This document shows, piece after piece, positions 10,048 to 20,483 of a stretch of DNA of 64,000 bases. The position numbers and the translations under genes are program-made. This DNA is from Rheum nobile (Eukaryota; Streptophyta; Magnoliopsida; Caryophyllales; Polygonaceae), in assembly GCA_027886185.1 (NCBI GenBank), contig WOAB01000233.1, positions 620,001-684,000 on the forward strand, given 5' to 3'. Positions within the stretch are counted from its first letter, which is position 1, and every line of letters starts with the position of its first letter. Below the pieces are notes generated by a model that did no database searches, was not told the origin of the DNA, and saw only the letters and a program-made list of their open reading frames with translations.

Positions 10048-11625
10048 TGTAATACCCCTCATTTTTAGTAAGGATATTTGGGTAATTTTCCCAACCATCG
10101 TTCAGTAATTATTTCGCTTTCAGAGGAATTTGGATTTTCTGTAACATCATCGATCTCCGTAATAATTCCTTGAGTGGTATAAATTACATTCGATGTATTT
10201 TCGGGAATTAGAATATTTGTTTGGATACAAACATATAATTTCCGGGGTTTAAAAACCCATGCCTAACCTTTTCCCGGACAAAAAAACGCGAAATGGCCTT
10301 CACCGCCATCGCGGTGAATTTTCCGCCATCGCGGTCGTGTGCAGAACGAGCCTCGCCGGCATGTGTGCCGCGTGTCCTTTGTCGTGTCGATCGCCTGCTC
10401 CTTGGTCGGGGTGACACTCCTGCTTGTTTGGACTATAAATGGAGCCCGATCTGGAGGGTTGATGGGCACCAAGAGCTGACCAAATCTCTCCTGTTCCTTT
10501 GCTCAGCCATCTCTCCCGCCAGCGAGCCACCACCTTCTTTCCCTCCCTGGTTCGGATCGTCACGACGAGCTGGTGCGAGCCATGTTACGGTGCTGCTGCT
10601 GCCCAGAATCGTGATATGTTGGTGTTCGCTGCTACCGCCGCCGGTACTCTTTCCGTCGGCAAAGATACCCAGCGCCGCTGCTGCGTTGTTGCCGTCGCTG
10701 TTCGTTGCTGCGTGAAGCCACCGCCGCTATTGTCGCCTCGAGGCCGCTGCTGCGTGGTGCTGCTGCTGAGCCGCTGCTGGTGGCTACTCTCGCCGGCAAC
10801 GAGGGGGCGAAGACGGAGCGCTGCTGCTGCGTTGTTATGGCAGCTGTTGCTCGTAGGGAAGAAGAAGGAGGTGGGCCCCTCCCCCTTAATTAGTTCCGTG
10901 TTGGGCCGAAAGCCCAATAGCCATTCAGTCCAAATTTAACCCGAAATCATTCGAGCGGTATAATTTCGACCCACTTTTATCCGTATTTTTCTTTAGGAAA
11001 ATTTAATTAATATTTTTATGATTTAAAATCATAAAAAATTATTAAATTTAATTCCTTGAGTTCGTCCAGACAAATTAATTGATATTAATTAATTTGTCAG
11101 TTATAACGTTATTTGCTGGATCGCGTGTGGAACCGTAATCTTGCTAGAACTATCTGAAGCATAGGCCATATCCCCGGAAAGCATTTCGACAATAGTCGTC
11201 TCGTATAGATTCATCGCCGAATCTACTTAAGGCAAGTGGTGGTTCACTCTTGCTTAATCATTCCATGTTCTATTAATTATCAATTGCTTTTAATTGTTAA
11301 TTAAATTGGAGTGAACTATTGTTTTCGTTTGGGAACAAATTTTATAAATAATGTGATTAAAATATGATATTATTGTAGGTTGTATATATTGCTAGAAACA
11401 ACGCTATTATACTTGTTAATGACTGTAATGATTTTGTTGTGGATTTAAATTAAAACTTTAATGCTATAATAGCACGAGTATTCGTAGGAACGATATTCCT
11501 TGTGAGAATAGTCGTTTCTTTATAATTCTCTTAAGATCGTGACCCATTGCTTCTTATCCATCTCTAAGGATCGGAAGTGTTACCTTGCTAGTGCTATTTG
11601 GGTGAACATAATGTCACCTTGTGTA

Positions 11626-11735
11626 TTAAAGGTTCGTAGTCACTCGAAATTATAAAGGTTCGTAGTCACTCGAAATTATAAAGGTTCGTAGTCACTCGAA
11701 ATCATAAAGGTTCGTAGTTACTCGAGATAATATTA
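11626..11735. repeat. 26-bp tandem repeat in solo LTR
   Basis: AAAGGTTCGTAGTCACTCGA plus a short A/T tail recurs four times (starts at about 11628, 11655, 11681 and 11706), the last copy degenerate. It lies downstream of the TATA box, in the likely transcribed part of the LTR. Confidence 0.8.
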
Positions 11736-12164
11736 AAAGCCTTAACAGTAATATATGTTTTGTAATTAAATAAGATAAGTGCGGTTAGGCACATAATTAA
11801 TGAACCCTGGGCGAGAAGTACAACGTGAAAACTCGTCTGGGCTTCGGTTAGAGTAAGTCCTCTTTCCAATCTGGATTCGCACTAAGCGGTGAGGTTGGTC
11901 GTGGACCCAAATAGCCAAGTCGCTTTTAAACTCTTGTGTGAAATTATAAAGTTCCCAAACACTTGTCATACTTTCCGATAAGACTCAATCTCTTGGAGTC
12001 TTTCCTTCGTATGTTTCCCATAAGACTTATTTCCTTTGGGAGTCTTCTCTTCAGTGCATATCTAAATATTAATCATTCCGTGAAAGTTCCGGGTTATATA
12101 TCGTTCCTTCGGTTATTATTCGAGGAACAATGATAGTAAACGGTTACAATCACTAGAACCATTC

Positions 12165-12280
12165 TGTTTTCACCCTTGCATAGTCTTTCATTAGACTAAC
12201 CAACCGGGTTTTATTCTTTGCATGGTTGGATGGTGTCATCCATCCTATACGGCACATCAGTGGTTGGTTCCCGAAGTCAA
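12165..12280 (+). promoter_or_regulatory. Conserved LTR 3'-end module with hairpin
   Basis: TAGTCTTTCATTAGACTA can fold as TAGTCT / AGACTA with a six-base loop. It is followed by CCAACC...GCATGGTTGG, GGTGTCATCC and CGGCACATCAG. The same order recurs at 31900-31990 (inverted), 37600-37690, 43035-43115 and 47240-47320, in LTRs otherwise quite different. A role in termination, packaging or reverse transcription is inference. Confidence 0.6.
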
Positions 12281-12673
12281 AGTAACCAGTTGAAGAAGAA
12301 GAGGCTTGCAGACGAAGATTTAAGTGTAAGTGTTTTAAGTCGTTAAGTACTAATCTAATATATCTTTATAACCTAGCCATGTTTTAGGTTGATTCTTAAA
12401 AGTCTTCCGCTGTGTAATTTATAAGTCTTCCGCTGAGATTTTACTCTATTGTGTAAACGCTACTCTCGTTTGATGAGAGATCTTTTAATATAAAAGGGTC
12501 GAGTTTCATATTCAAATGTCTTCCGCTGTTTAATCTTTCGTTATTTAATATGTTTATTTAAGTTTAATTGTTCCGATTAAAGCATAGGGTGACATCGGAC
12601 AACAACGTCTGAGGTCACTGGCGTGTGGCATTCCCGACAATAAATCGGGGGTGTTACAGCAACGGCGCCAATT

Positions 12674-13895
12674 TGATAAGTGTTGTCGCAAGCACCTAAC
12701 AAAATAATCCTCAAAAACCTAACTAAGTATAGTAGGTAAGCAAGGGTCGAATCCCACAGGGAGGTAGCAATCTTTCTAAGTGCAACAGTTGTATGTCAAC
12801 CGTAACAAAGGGGGGTTTTGGTTTGTAATCAATGTAACAAAGTAAATAAAAGCAAAGGATGTAATCAATTGGTGAGAAGTAACTTAGCCAGACAAATATC
12901 CACCATTCATTTGATTGGTTGATCCTAGATTATCTCTATTCCTTCCTATGAATATTCTTGTCCCTATTCTGAAATAGTTATCAGTCCAACTAGTCCTGAT
13001 AACCCTAACTATCAAATGCACAAGAAACTATCCAGATTTAATCCAATAGCAGCAGTAAGCGTAGGAATTCACCAGGATACATGCAACACCAAACAACCAG
13101 TCAGCATTTAACATGTAATCAATTCTCTTCACAATAAACTAGTCCAACTAGTCCTAGAATATCGTGTTTGCTACACAAGATAAGGGATTTCAACTAGAAT
13201 TATCCAAACCCTAGCAATAGACAATTACTAATATCAACTAGTTGATCAGGCCAGTCAAATCAGCAAGAATCAATAGGATTAAGCACAAAGAGAAGAGATA
13301 TAATCAAAGGAAAGGAAATAGAGTTTATAATCTCACAACCAAATACAAACGAAGGCTTCAATCGTCGGACTAAGCAAAAGTTGCTTAGTTCTTCATAGTC
13401 TTGGAAACGTAAAAACTCAAAGGGAAAAACTGAACGATAATGAATAAATGAAAAGGCTGCCAATGCTAACTAGGTTATAACCCTAGCAAAACCTAATACT
13501 AAAGATAAGAAATAATATCTAAAAGGAAACTAACAAATTAAAAGAAATAAAAGAAAAGGGAATAAAATAAAACAAATCTTCGGACGAAAGGAAAATCCTG
13601 GATCCGCGTCTGTGAACGGTATTCACGACCGCGGACAGATTTCCACGACCGCGGAAAAGTTATTGTTGTCTTCTGGTAAAATCCGTGACCGCGGCGATCC
13701 TTTCCGTGCCCGCGGAAAATCTTTTGTGGCTCTCTTCTTCTCTCGTCGTAGTCTTCATTTAAGCTCTTCAAACCACCAAAACAACACTTCTTCTCCACAA
13801 CTCCATTCTCCTATATTATGCTCTAAACACATCCAAATGGTACCTAAAACTCCGATAACAACTCCTAGTTAAACCCTACAAAGTAGCGCTGATCA
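12674..13895 (-). repeat. Element A 5' LTR (right copy, 1222 bp)
   Basis: Pairs with 4923-6122. It lies next to the PBS, so it is the 5' LTR of this minus-strand element. Most of the length difference is one extra 20-bp unit at about 13635-13654 carrying the dyad motif (CACGACCGCGG). Terminal dinucleotides are TG and CA. Confidence 0.93.
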
Positions 13896-14687
13896 CCTTT
13901 CGGCGAAATCAGGCACCAAAAAGTTGATGTTTCTAAAAGATCTGTTCGCTTTGCGGAGAGCAAGAAAAGTGGCAGTCTTAGTCTCAAAACCTACAGGTTC
14001 TTCCGGATTAGGCGCTGCAACAAAGTACATGTAAGCAAGAGTTTAGACAACATCCGACAAGAAATCTGAAAGAACAAACACGATACTTGTCTTCCTCCAG
14101 TCCGAGAGTAGGAAGGAACAATCGACACCCCTTTCAAGTGACCTACGCTCTACAAAGAAAAATTGAGATCTCCATCCTCGATCATTGACATCTAGATTCA
14201 ATACTATGGGCTTTCTATTTCGACGAAGGCGTAATTGGAATCTAGATGAGCCACGACTACTCAGGTAATAAGTGTACCATAAAGCATCAAAATCAAACTC
14301 AAAATTGACACCAACAAGTAAGAGATCCACTACCCTAAGCAAACGCCATGCGTTTGGCATGACTTGACATGGAGCAAGCTTCAACACAGTGAGGAAGTTT
14401 TGAACAAGACTAGAAAAAGGAAAAGAGTGGACGATCTTAAAAGGATACTCGAAAAAACAAACCCAGCCTTCCCGGTACCAGTTGGCTCGCTCATGAGGAA
14501 GGGAAAGACGCGCTATGGTACCCTCTGGGAACTTCCCAACTTCAAGGACCTTATCTAATTCAGGCTAGGTTAGGGTACCAGGCAAGGAGTCCTCTGGACT
14601 TAGAAGATTCAAAGGGGTGAAGACGCCTTCTTCCCTACTGGAACCATCTACGACAACCCTGCTCTTCTTCGATCTTGACAACACCAT
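13896..14687 (-). pseudogene. Antisense ORF of Tat-like element K (putative gypsy-type transposon protein)
   Basis: Minus-strand gene starting at the ATG at 14687. It resembles the plant 'putative gypsy type transposon' family: ARLSLPHERANWYREGW, then PNAWRLLRVVDLLLVGVNFE, a Tyr/Trp-rich middle (LWYTYYLSSRG) and the closing GWRSQFFFVE block. One TAG interrupts the N-terminal part (after LPGTLT). A 72-bp intron (14015-14086, GT...TTGCAG) leads to a second exon, APNPEEPVGF..., which continues across element A and stops at about 4910. Such genes occur on the strand opposite gag-pol in Tat-clade elements. The K 3' LTR to the right reads on the plus strand, which fits. The CACTA element inserted about 12 bp upstream of the ATG. 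Confidence 0.7.
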
Positions 14688-14717
14688 GGAAGAAACAAGC
14701 ACTAGTGGAAAAAAACC

Positions 14718-15095
14718 CTAATAGAGGCGGGTATTTCGACACTTATTGAGGCGAACACCGTTCGCTTCAAATGAGGGGGCTGCAACAAGTGGGGACCCTT
14801 TTTGAGGCGGGCAATATACGCCTCTAAAAGCCACTTGTTGAGGCGGGCCTCTATAGGCCCGCCTCAACAAGTGCCTCACTATGGCGCCAAAGTGAGGCAC
14901 TTTTAGTGGCGGGCCTATGAAGGCCCGCCTCTAAAAGTCCACTTGTTGAGGCGGGCCTCTATATGCCCGCCTCAACAAGTGCCTCACTTTGGCGCCATAG
15001 TGAGGCACTTGTTGAGGTGGGCATATAGAGGCCCGCCTCAACAAGTGGCTTTTAGAGGCGGGTCTCCATAGACCCGCCTCTAAAAGTTATTTCAA
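14718..15095. repeat. CACTA left subterminal repeat array
   Basis: At least ten copies of GAGGCGGGC(C/A) or its complement GCCCGCCTC, arranged in converging pairs, so the stretch can fold into long stems (for example TTGTTGAGGCGGGCCTCTA against TATGCCCGCCTCAACAAG). In CACTA elements arrays in this position bind the TnpA-type protein; binding here is inferred from position only. Confidence 0.85.
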
Positions 15096-15295
15096 CAATT
15101 CGAGTACAACAACGCAACAGATTTATGATGCACCATACACACATTAAATTTGCAGAATAGATTCCTGATTTTATTCACAGAATAATATACAACAACACAA
15201 CAGATTTCACCAGAGTATAGTCAGGTTCTCAACAACAGTTTACATGACAAGTACAAACAAGTTCAATCCGATAATAAATACTTCGATGTAAAATA

Positions 15296-16548
15296 CTATG
15301 CCCATTGCTCACGAACAACATCCATTTCTTCATAAGTATACGCTGTCTTCCTCTTAGGATATAGCTTCATAAAAAACACAAAAATTATTGACACAAAACA
15401 CAAATACTATCAATATATAGTTAGTTAAGTTACATACCTTATCTAGTCGCTCATCAGAGTCCTCGAGTCCCGTGACTATCTCTAACATGAACTTCATGAC
15501 ATAATAGCCACACTCGGTTCCGCTGCTTTGTTGAGCGCACTAATTACACAACATAAGGGGGGCTGTCTTAGATACAAGGCCTTTGATTATAAATAAACAA
15601 ACCTAAAGCGTTTAAAATGCTATATGACCTCTATATTGCAGACTCTCAACGTCTTACGTTTTCCTATTGATTTATCGCACTTCCCACCTTGATACTTAAA
15701 CACTTGAAATGCCCTAGAAAATCAACATAATACAGTCACGAAACTGATATTGTTAATATTCCAAAAAAAACTAGTTCGTAAGCAAAATAACTTACAAATT
15801 CATGATTCCAGATGCATCAGTCGTTCTGTTGTCTGGACCTTTTAGAGAATCGAAAAGATAGACCTGTGCTTTAAATAGGTCTATCACGTACAGAGTCCAA
15901 TGATTGCTGCATCATTTAAACGTAAATTGATAAACATTAATGATTGCTTAAAATACTAATTATATATGAAGCTTATTGAAAACACTTACTCTTGATTATA
16001 TGGGAGCAAAAACAATTTGGCACTGTTAGCATTGAACACACGTTACAAGTAATTTGATGGAACAGATGGATCGGCCTTGATTCTAGTGCTTGACACCATC
16101 TCAGGACAAATGAACCCAATTCGAGAATTTTCAAATGCATATGTGTGATTGTCCAATAAATACCTGCACATTTAAAGAAAAAACGATTAAGAATGATAGT
16201 TGAACAATTAAAGAAAAAACGATTAAGAATGATAGTTGACAATTAAAAGATAAAGACTGATCAAAACATTTACATCATGTAGACTTGAATCACAGAAATG
16301 TTTAAACACGCCCCCTTAAGGAACTCTTCTACATCGGATGTAGTGACGTATGTTTCTTGATCTGTCACATAATTCCAAACCGAGGCATCCAATGGGATGG
16401 GAGTACTATCATATATACCACCCGGTGCCGAAGACATAACAAATTGCAACCACTTGCATGACTGGCCATGACCTTGAATTTCTTCGTTTTCTGCTTTCTT
16501 CCTTTTGGCGGCTGATTCTTCTGTTTTACGATCACAGCTACCAACCAC
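15296..16548 (-). pseudogene. Ulp1-like cysteine protease module of the CACTA gene
   Basis: The 3' half of the CACTA gene, in about six exons. From the N-side: a block with IPLDASVWNYVTDQETYV...SVIQVY (16280-16430); LLDNHTYAFENS...FLLPYNQ (15985-16165); HWTLYVIDLFKAQVYLFDSL carrying the catalytic His (near 15900); a short Lys-rich exon (15635-15725); SSGTECGYYVMKFM with the catalytic Cys at 15510-15512 and a Gln upstream (15432-15545); and the last exon ending EMDVVREQWA and TAG at 15296. Family knowledge: Ulp1 proteases cleave SUMO and related proteins, and such modules occur in plant CACTA and Mutator elements. There is at least one stop, in SNYL*RV, so it is probably dead. Confidence 0.78.
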
Positions 16549-16663
16549 CTCTTTGTTGGACTGAGACTTAAGAGTTATTTTGACATGAAATTTCCAAACA
16601 ATAATAATGAAGTAACATTTGTATTATTGAGCACAAACAAGGAAGATTTAATATCATTTCTAA

Positions 16664-16765
16664 TAACTATCCCGCCAAGGGCCTAAATTATGAATTATAT
16701 CCCGCCAAGGGCCTAAATTATGAATTATATCCCGCCAAGGGCCTAAATTATGAATTCTATCCACC
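16664..16765. repeat. 30-bp tandem repeat in CACTA intron
   Basis: ATCCCGCCAAGGGCCTAAAT followed by a short A/T tail occurs three times in tandem. The flanking phrase GGAAGATTTAATATCATTTC plus the same repeat reappears at 19235-19400, so a roughly 150-bp block has been duplicated about 2.6 kb away inside the same element. Confidence 0.8.
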
Positions 16766-16883
16766 TTTTTAGAGAGAAATGACTTACCTTTGTGTTTTTG
16801 GCGCTGTCATCCACCTTTTTAGAGAGAAATGACTTGGACTTCTTTGTTGGGCGTGGAGTAGTATAGTCCTATATATATTAGAA

Positions 16884-18743
16884 TTATAGATGAGCAAGAG
16901 TGAGTAATGTGTACATTATTATTGAGCCTAGTATTCTTACCTCGTCGTCTTCGAAAATCACTAAGCGGATCGGCCATTGCACGAAACTACCCTGAGCACC
17001 ACCTAAGTTAGTGAAACCATCACCCGTAGGCACCGGAAGAATATCATCATGATGTCCATCATAAACAAAATCAACTTGGACTTTGTAGTGATCAGGCTTC
17101 ATCGGTGTAAAGTGTTGGGACGATGCACCGTTTGAGGGTTGTACCATACCATCCGCTACGAGCACTTTGTTACCAGAATCTTTATCCTCAAGGGCAAGAT
17201 GGCATGGAGTCCTTTCCTGCATAAGAGGTATTTTAATTCATATTATAAGAGGTATTTGGACATAAAGAGTTCATGATAATACTCAAACTCAATCATACCT
17301 TTAGCTCACGTGGTTGCGGTGTGGAATCAGGACAAGTGGTATGGGGTGCATCAACATTAAGTTCAAGAACGGGAGTAGAAGTGAAGTTTGGTTGATTTAT
17401 GTGTAACATGGAGCGTAGTTGCTTTTGGAGGGCCTCAGCAACCCTTTTATCTAACTCACCTTCAAACTCCTTTCTAACTTCAGCTCTGATCGATTCGATC
17501 AGATCTGATGAAGCTTTACTAGAACATCTTCTCCGTCGTTCTCTTGGACCGAAAGCAACTCTATAACCCACATTTCCACCTATTGCCTTGACACGGCCAC
17601 GATGATCTTTTTTCCCAATGGCTTTGGTGAGGGCATCCTCATCATCCTCGAAAGTAAGATTTCCTTTTTCTTCTTATACTCCTCCTATAATGTCAATTAG
17701 GAAAGTATAGATTAGTTCATATTTCCAAGTAAATTTAAGTAAATATTCATTAAAAAGCACTACTTACAACTTTTCTTGCAATTTCTACGGCATCCTTATC
17801 GTTCGGGCTAACTTCCCACTTTCCATCCTCAGTTCGAACTTGATGAGCCAAAACCCACTCCTTTGATCTGTATTTTCTAGCTCTAGGAACCGATGAGTTC
17901 ACTGAGGAGCTACTTGACAGAGATAAAGCTGCTTCCTATGGGAGTCGTCCTTCTTTTATCCACTCGTGTCATTTTCTAATATAACCCGCCTGGCCGGTGC
18001 GATGAGGATTCTTGTGGTGGGCTGCACTTGCCTTTGCTTTCTCACTACGAGCCTGTCAAAAGTCAATTGCATTATTACCAATGATTTCCGCTAGCTGACT
18101 AGAAATCTTTAATACTAAAAAGAAATAGCATTATTACCAATGACTCTGGCCTGTAATATTCTTGAAGAAAAACTGACCAATCAGCCTCTGTAATGTGGTG
18201 GTAGATTTCCCAAGGCATCTTGTTTCTAGGATACTTCGACGGCTTTTGCGTCTTAGTTATCCATCGAGCTACCAACTTGCTCTTGAAATCTCTAAATCGT
18301 TTTGCCACACAAGAATGGAAGTATTTTTCCCTTGATTTATTGACATCCTCAATGATGTGGAACATAAGCTGTGGATTTTTACAATAAGTTAGAATGATAG
18401 TTAATATAGTATATATTTAAAACAATTTAAAAAGACATTATACCTTGGTCTCCTCCCAAAACCCTTGCCTCGTCTGCTCATCTATCCTTCGGTATTCTTT
18501 CACGTTAATATTAATTCTTTGAGCACAACTCCCAACTTGCTTTCCGTATTGTTTCGACCACTCGCCATCAGGGACATTAAACTCATTAAACTCAAGGTGC
18601 ATAGGCTTTTTTACTTCAACGCCTTTTGACGGACCACGCCCTTTAGCGATCTGTGTAATCGCGCTAACACCTTGTGATTCAGGATCACCTTGGGTAGGGA
18701 AAATAGCATTTCCACTTTCGTTAGACATAGTGGCTAGAATTCC
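16884..18743 (-). pseudogene. TnpA-like central part of the CACTA gene
   Basis: Degenerate exons in minus order. 18743-18444: GRGPSKGVEVKKPMHLEFNE...EYRRIDEQTRQGFWEE. 18375-18150: KRFRDFKSKLVARWI...MPWEIYHHITEADWSVFLQEY, resembling the Ptta/En/Spm plant transposase family. 18055-17770: ARSEKAKASAAHHKNPHRTGQAGY, then EWVLAHQVRTEDGKW. 17640-17300: GRVKAIGGNVGYRVAFGPRE, then a charged, probably coiled-coil stretch. 17222-16940: VLVADGMVQPS...HYKVQVDFVYDG...FVQWPIRLVIFEDDE. This type of protein binds the subterminal repeats. Two stops are visible in the 17945-18055 region. Exon limits are approximate. Confidence 0.72.
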
Positions 18744-19007
18744 TGCAACAAGCACACACAAAAAATTACTTATTGTAACATAAAGCTTCTGCATTGTCAC
18801 ATGAAAATGAACTTCCTAAGAGGAGAACAAGGTATAATTAACGTCTATGTAATAAAGACTCATTTTCTTCAGCATTGCTCATACACAAAAAACTAGATCA
18901 TGATTTCATGAGTACATATAAAAAAAAAGCATATGAGTACATATAAAAATAAAAAATCCAAGGAAGACAATTCATAATGCAATTAAATCTACTTGTAAAT
19001 AAATTAC

Positions 19008-19216
19008 CTCATCTTGTTTGAAACCACGACGAAATAAATGAACCTCAATCTCATCAATATCATCTAACCACCTTATATTCTTACAATCACGACATGGACA
19101 ATAGATTTTTTCGGCTTTCGTACTCCGTTGGTGTGCTAAAGCACATCTAATGAACTCCTCAACCCCACTCAAGTATTGTGTCGTAGTATGATCACCGTAC
19201 ATCCAAGGACGACTCA
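19008..19216 (-). pseudogene. Transposase-associated domain, first exon of CACTA gene
   Basis: ATG at 19216, then MSRPWMYGDHTTTQYLSGVE...IYCPCRDCKNIRWLDDIDEIEVHLFRRGF, which fits the plant transposase-associated domain (CPCxxCxN signature). The exon ends at GAG with a good donor, GTAATTTA, at 19007. In autonomous elements this domain usually precedes the Tnp2-type transposase; here it is followed directly by TnpA-like exons, so the gene looks like a fusion with the catalytic part removed. Confidence 0.8.
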
Positions 19217-19234
19217 TTTCTAGTAATAAATGCA

Positions 19235-20059
19235 AAACAAGGAAGATTTAATATCATTTCTAATAACTATCCTGCCAAGGGCCTAAATTATGAATTCTAT
19301 CCCGCCAAGGGCCTAAATAGATAATAATATGCAACTAAGCAAGAAAAAATACAAACTCAACTATCCCGCCAATGGCCTAAATTATGAATTCTATCCCGCC
19401 AAGGGCCTAAGGAATTAGGGTAGAAGTATTACATTGACCCAATATCGATCCTTCAAGACAATGCCTCTATCAACCTGCAGAATGTAATTTCCCCAATTAA
19501 ATAAACTGTAAAAATGTGATCCTCTAGTATATTACATCCTCATTGCCTTCAATGCACGAGCTTTAAACACAAAAAATACACAAATTCGTACAAGCTTTAA
19601 ACACAAAATACACAAATTCGAAATCAGTATTAGGCCCGCCTATTAGAGAAACGCATATTCATAGGGGCATTTCATCAAACACCTTCAATGCACGAGCTTT
19701 ACACACAAAAATACACAAATTCGTACAAGCTTTAAACACAAAATACACAAATTCGAAATCAGTACATTAGGATTTGCTCGTATTTTACTTCTCCAAATCC
19801 GTACAAGCTTCAGTACTTATGATTTTACTTCTCCAATTACTTCTCCAATTCGGTATGAACCTAAATAAAATTGTAAATGTGTTTGATGAAATTAAAGTAA
19901 AATAGGGTGTTAGATGTGCTTATCGGCCAGCGGAATCGGGTGAGGAAGTCGGAACTCTGGTGAAACCGAGTGCTCGGCGAAAGGAGAGGAAGTCGGAGCT
20001 CGGCGAAGACGACGATACGAAGATATGAACGAAGGCGCGCGGAGCTGAATGTTTTTAAT
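19235..20059. other. CACTA 5' non-coding region
   Basis: Holds the second copy of the CCCGCCAAGGGCCTAAAT repeats (19265-19400) and a duplicated phrase, CACAAATTCGTACAAGCTTT (about 19575-19640 and 19705-19760). Probably promoter and leader of the minus-strand transposon gene. No coding signal. Confidence 0.6.
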
Positions 20060-20465
20060 TTAATTAGGGTAGACTTATAGAGGCGGGCCTAATATGCCCG
20101 CCTCTATAAGCTGAATGTAATGAGGCAATAGAGGCGGGCCTCTTAATGCCCGCCTCTATTGCATACATTTGTTGAGGCGGGCTATAATATGCCCGCCTCA
20201 ACAAAAGTTAATAGAGGCGGGCATTTTCGCCCGCCTCAATTATGTACCATTAGAGGCGGGCCTACATTTGGCCCGCCTCTAATACTTTAGCGGGAATATT
20301 TTTTCGGAAACTTTTTGAGGCGTATAATTATTTGCCCGCCTCAATAGATTTTTTTGAGGCGTATAAAATAATTATCCGCCTCAAAAACCTGAAAAACTGA
20401 TTGCGTAGGTCGTTGTTGAGGCATTTTGAAATATGTACGCCTCTAAAAGGGAGCCTCAAAAAGTG
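20060..20465. repeat. CACTA right subterminal repeat array
   Basis: About a dozen GAGGCGGGC / GCCCGCCTC units, many as inverted pairs a few bases apart (for example at 20075-20105, 20130-20160, 20172-20205 and 20212-20240). Mirrors the left array. Several units near the end are degraded (GAGGCGTATAA). Confidence 0.85.
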
Positions 20466-20483
20466 TTTTTTCCACTAGTGAAG

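Larger units (their letters stand above)
10048..12658 (+). mobile_element. Solo LTR of a large gypsy (chromovirus-like) family inside element A
   Basis: A 2611-bp sequence starting TGTAATACCCC and ending GGGGGTGTTACA, flanked by a perfect GCAAC duplication (10043-10047 and 12659-12663). It has no coding sequence. TATA-like CTATAAAT lies at about 10433, inside a GC-rich section. Two CCGCCATCGCGG motifs occur exactly 20 bp apart (10303, 10323). A module near the 3' end is shared with the J and H LTRs. Absence of internal sequence means it arose by LTR-LTR recombination. Reading frames in 10290-10940 are GC-rich noise. Confidence 0.9.
4923..13895 (-). mobile_element. Element A: Athila-like Ty3/gypsy retrotransposon, gag-pro only
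   Basis: A complete LTR element in minus orientation. LTRs lie at 4923-6122 and 12674-13895, flanked by a perfect 5-bp target duplication CCTTT (4918-4922 and 13896-13900). The PBS matches the 3' end of tRNA-Asp and sits beside the right LTR, so that LTR is the 5' LTR. Inside are gag, a protease domain, then about 1.35 kb of non-coding DNA up to a polypurine tract. No reverse transcriptase, RNase H or integrase is visible. A 2.6-kb solo LTR inserted later into the PBS. It inserted into the antisense gene of element K. Confidence 0.93.
14700..20480 (-). mobile_element. CACTA (En/Spm-type) DNA transposon with TnpA-like and Ulp1 modules
   Basis: Starts CACTAGTGGAAAAAA and ends TTTTTTCCACTAGTG, flanked by the 3-bp duplication AAG (14697-14699 and 20481-20483), as expected for this superfamily. 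Subterminal regions are packed with direct and inverted GAGGCGGGC motifs. One degenerate multi-exon minus-strand gene fills 19216-15296. I see no DDE transposase (Tnp2-type) domain, so this copy is probably non-autonomous. It inserted in the leader of the K antisense gene. Confidence 0.92.

Noticed and set aside
10290..10940. Several overlapping reading frames of 60-146 codons on both strands
   Set aside because: They lie in a GC-rich part of a solo LTR, in all frames at once, with no known domain; this is composition, not coding.
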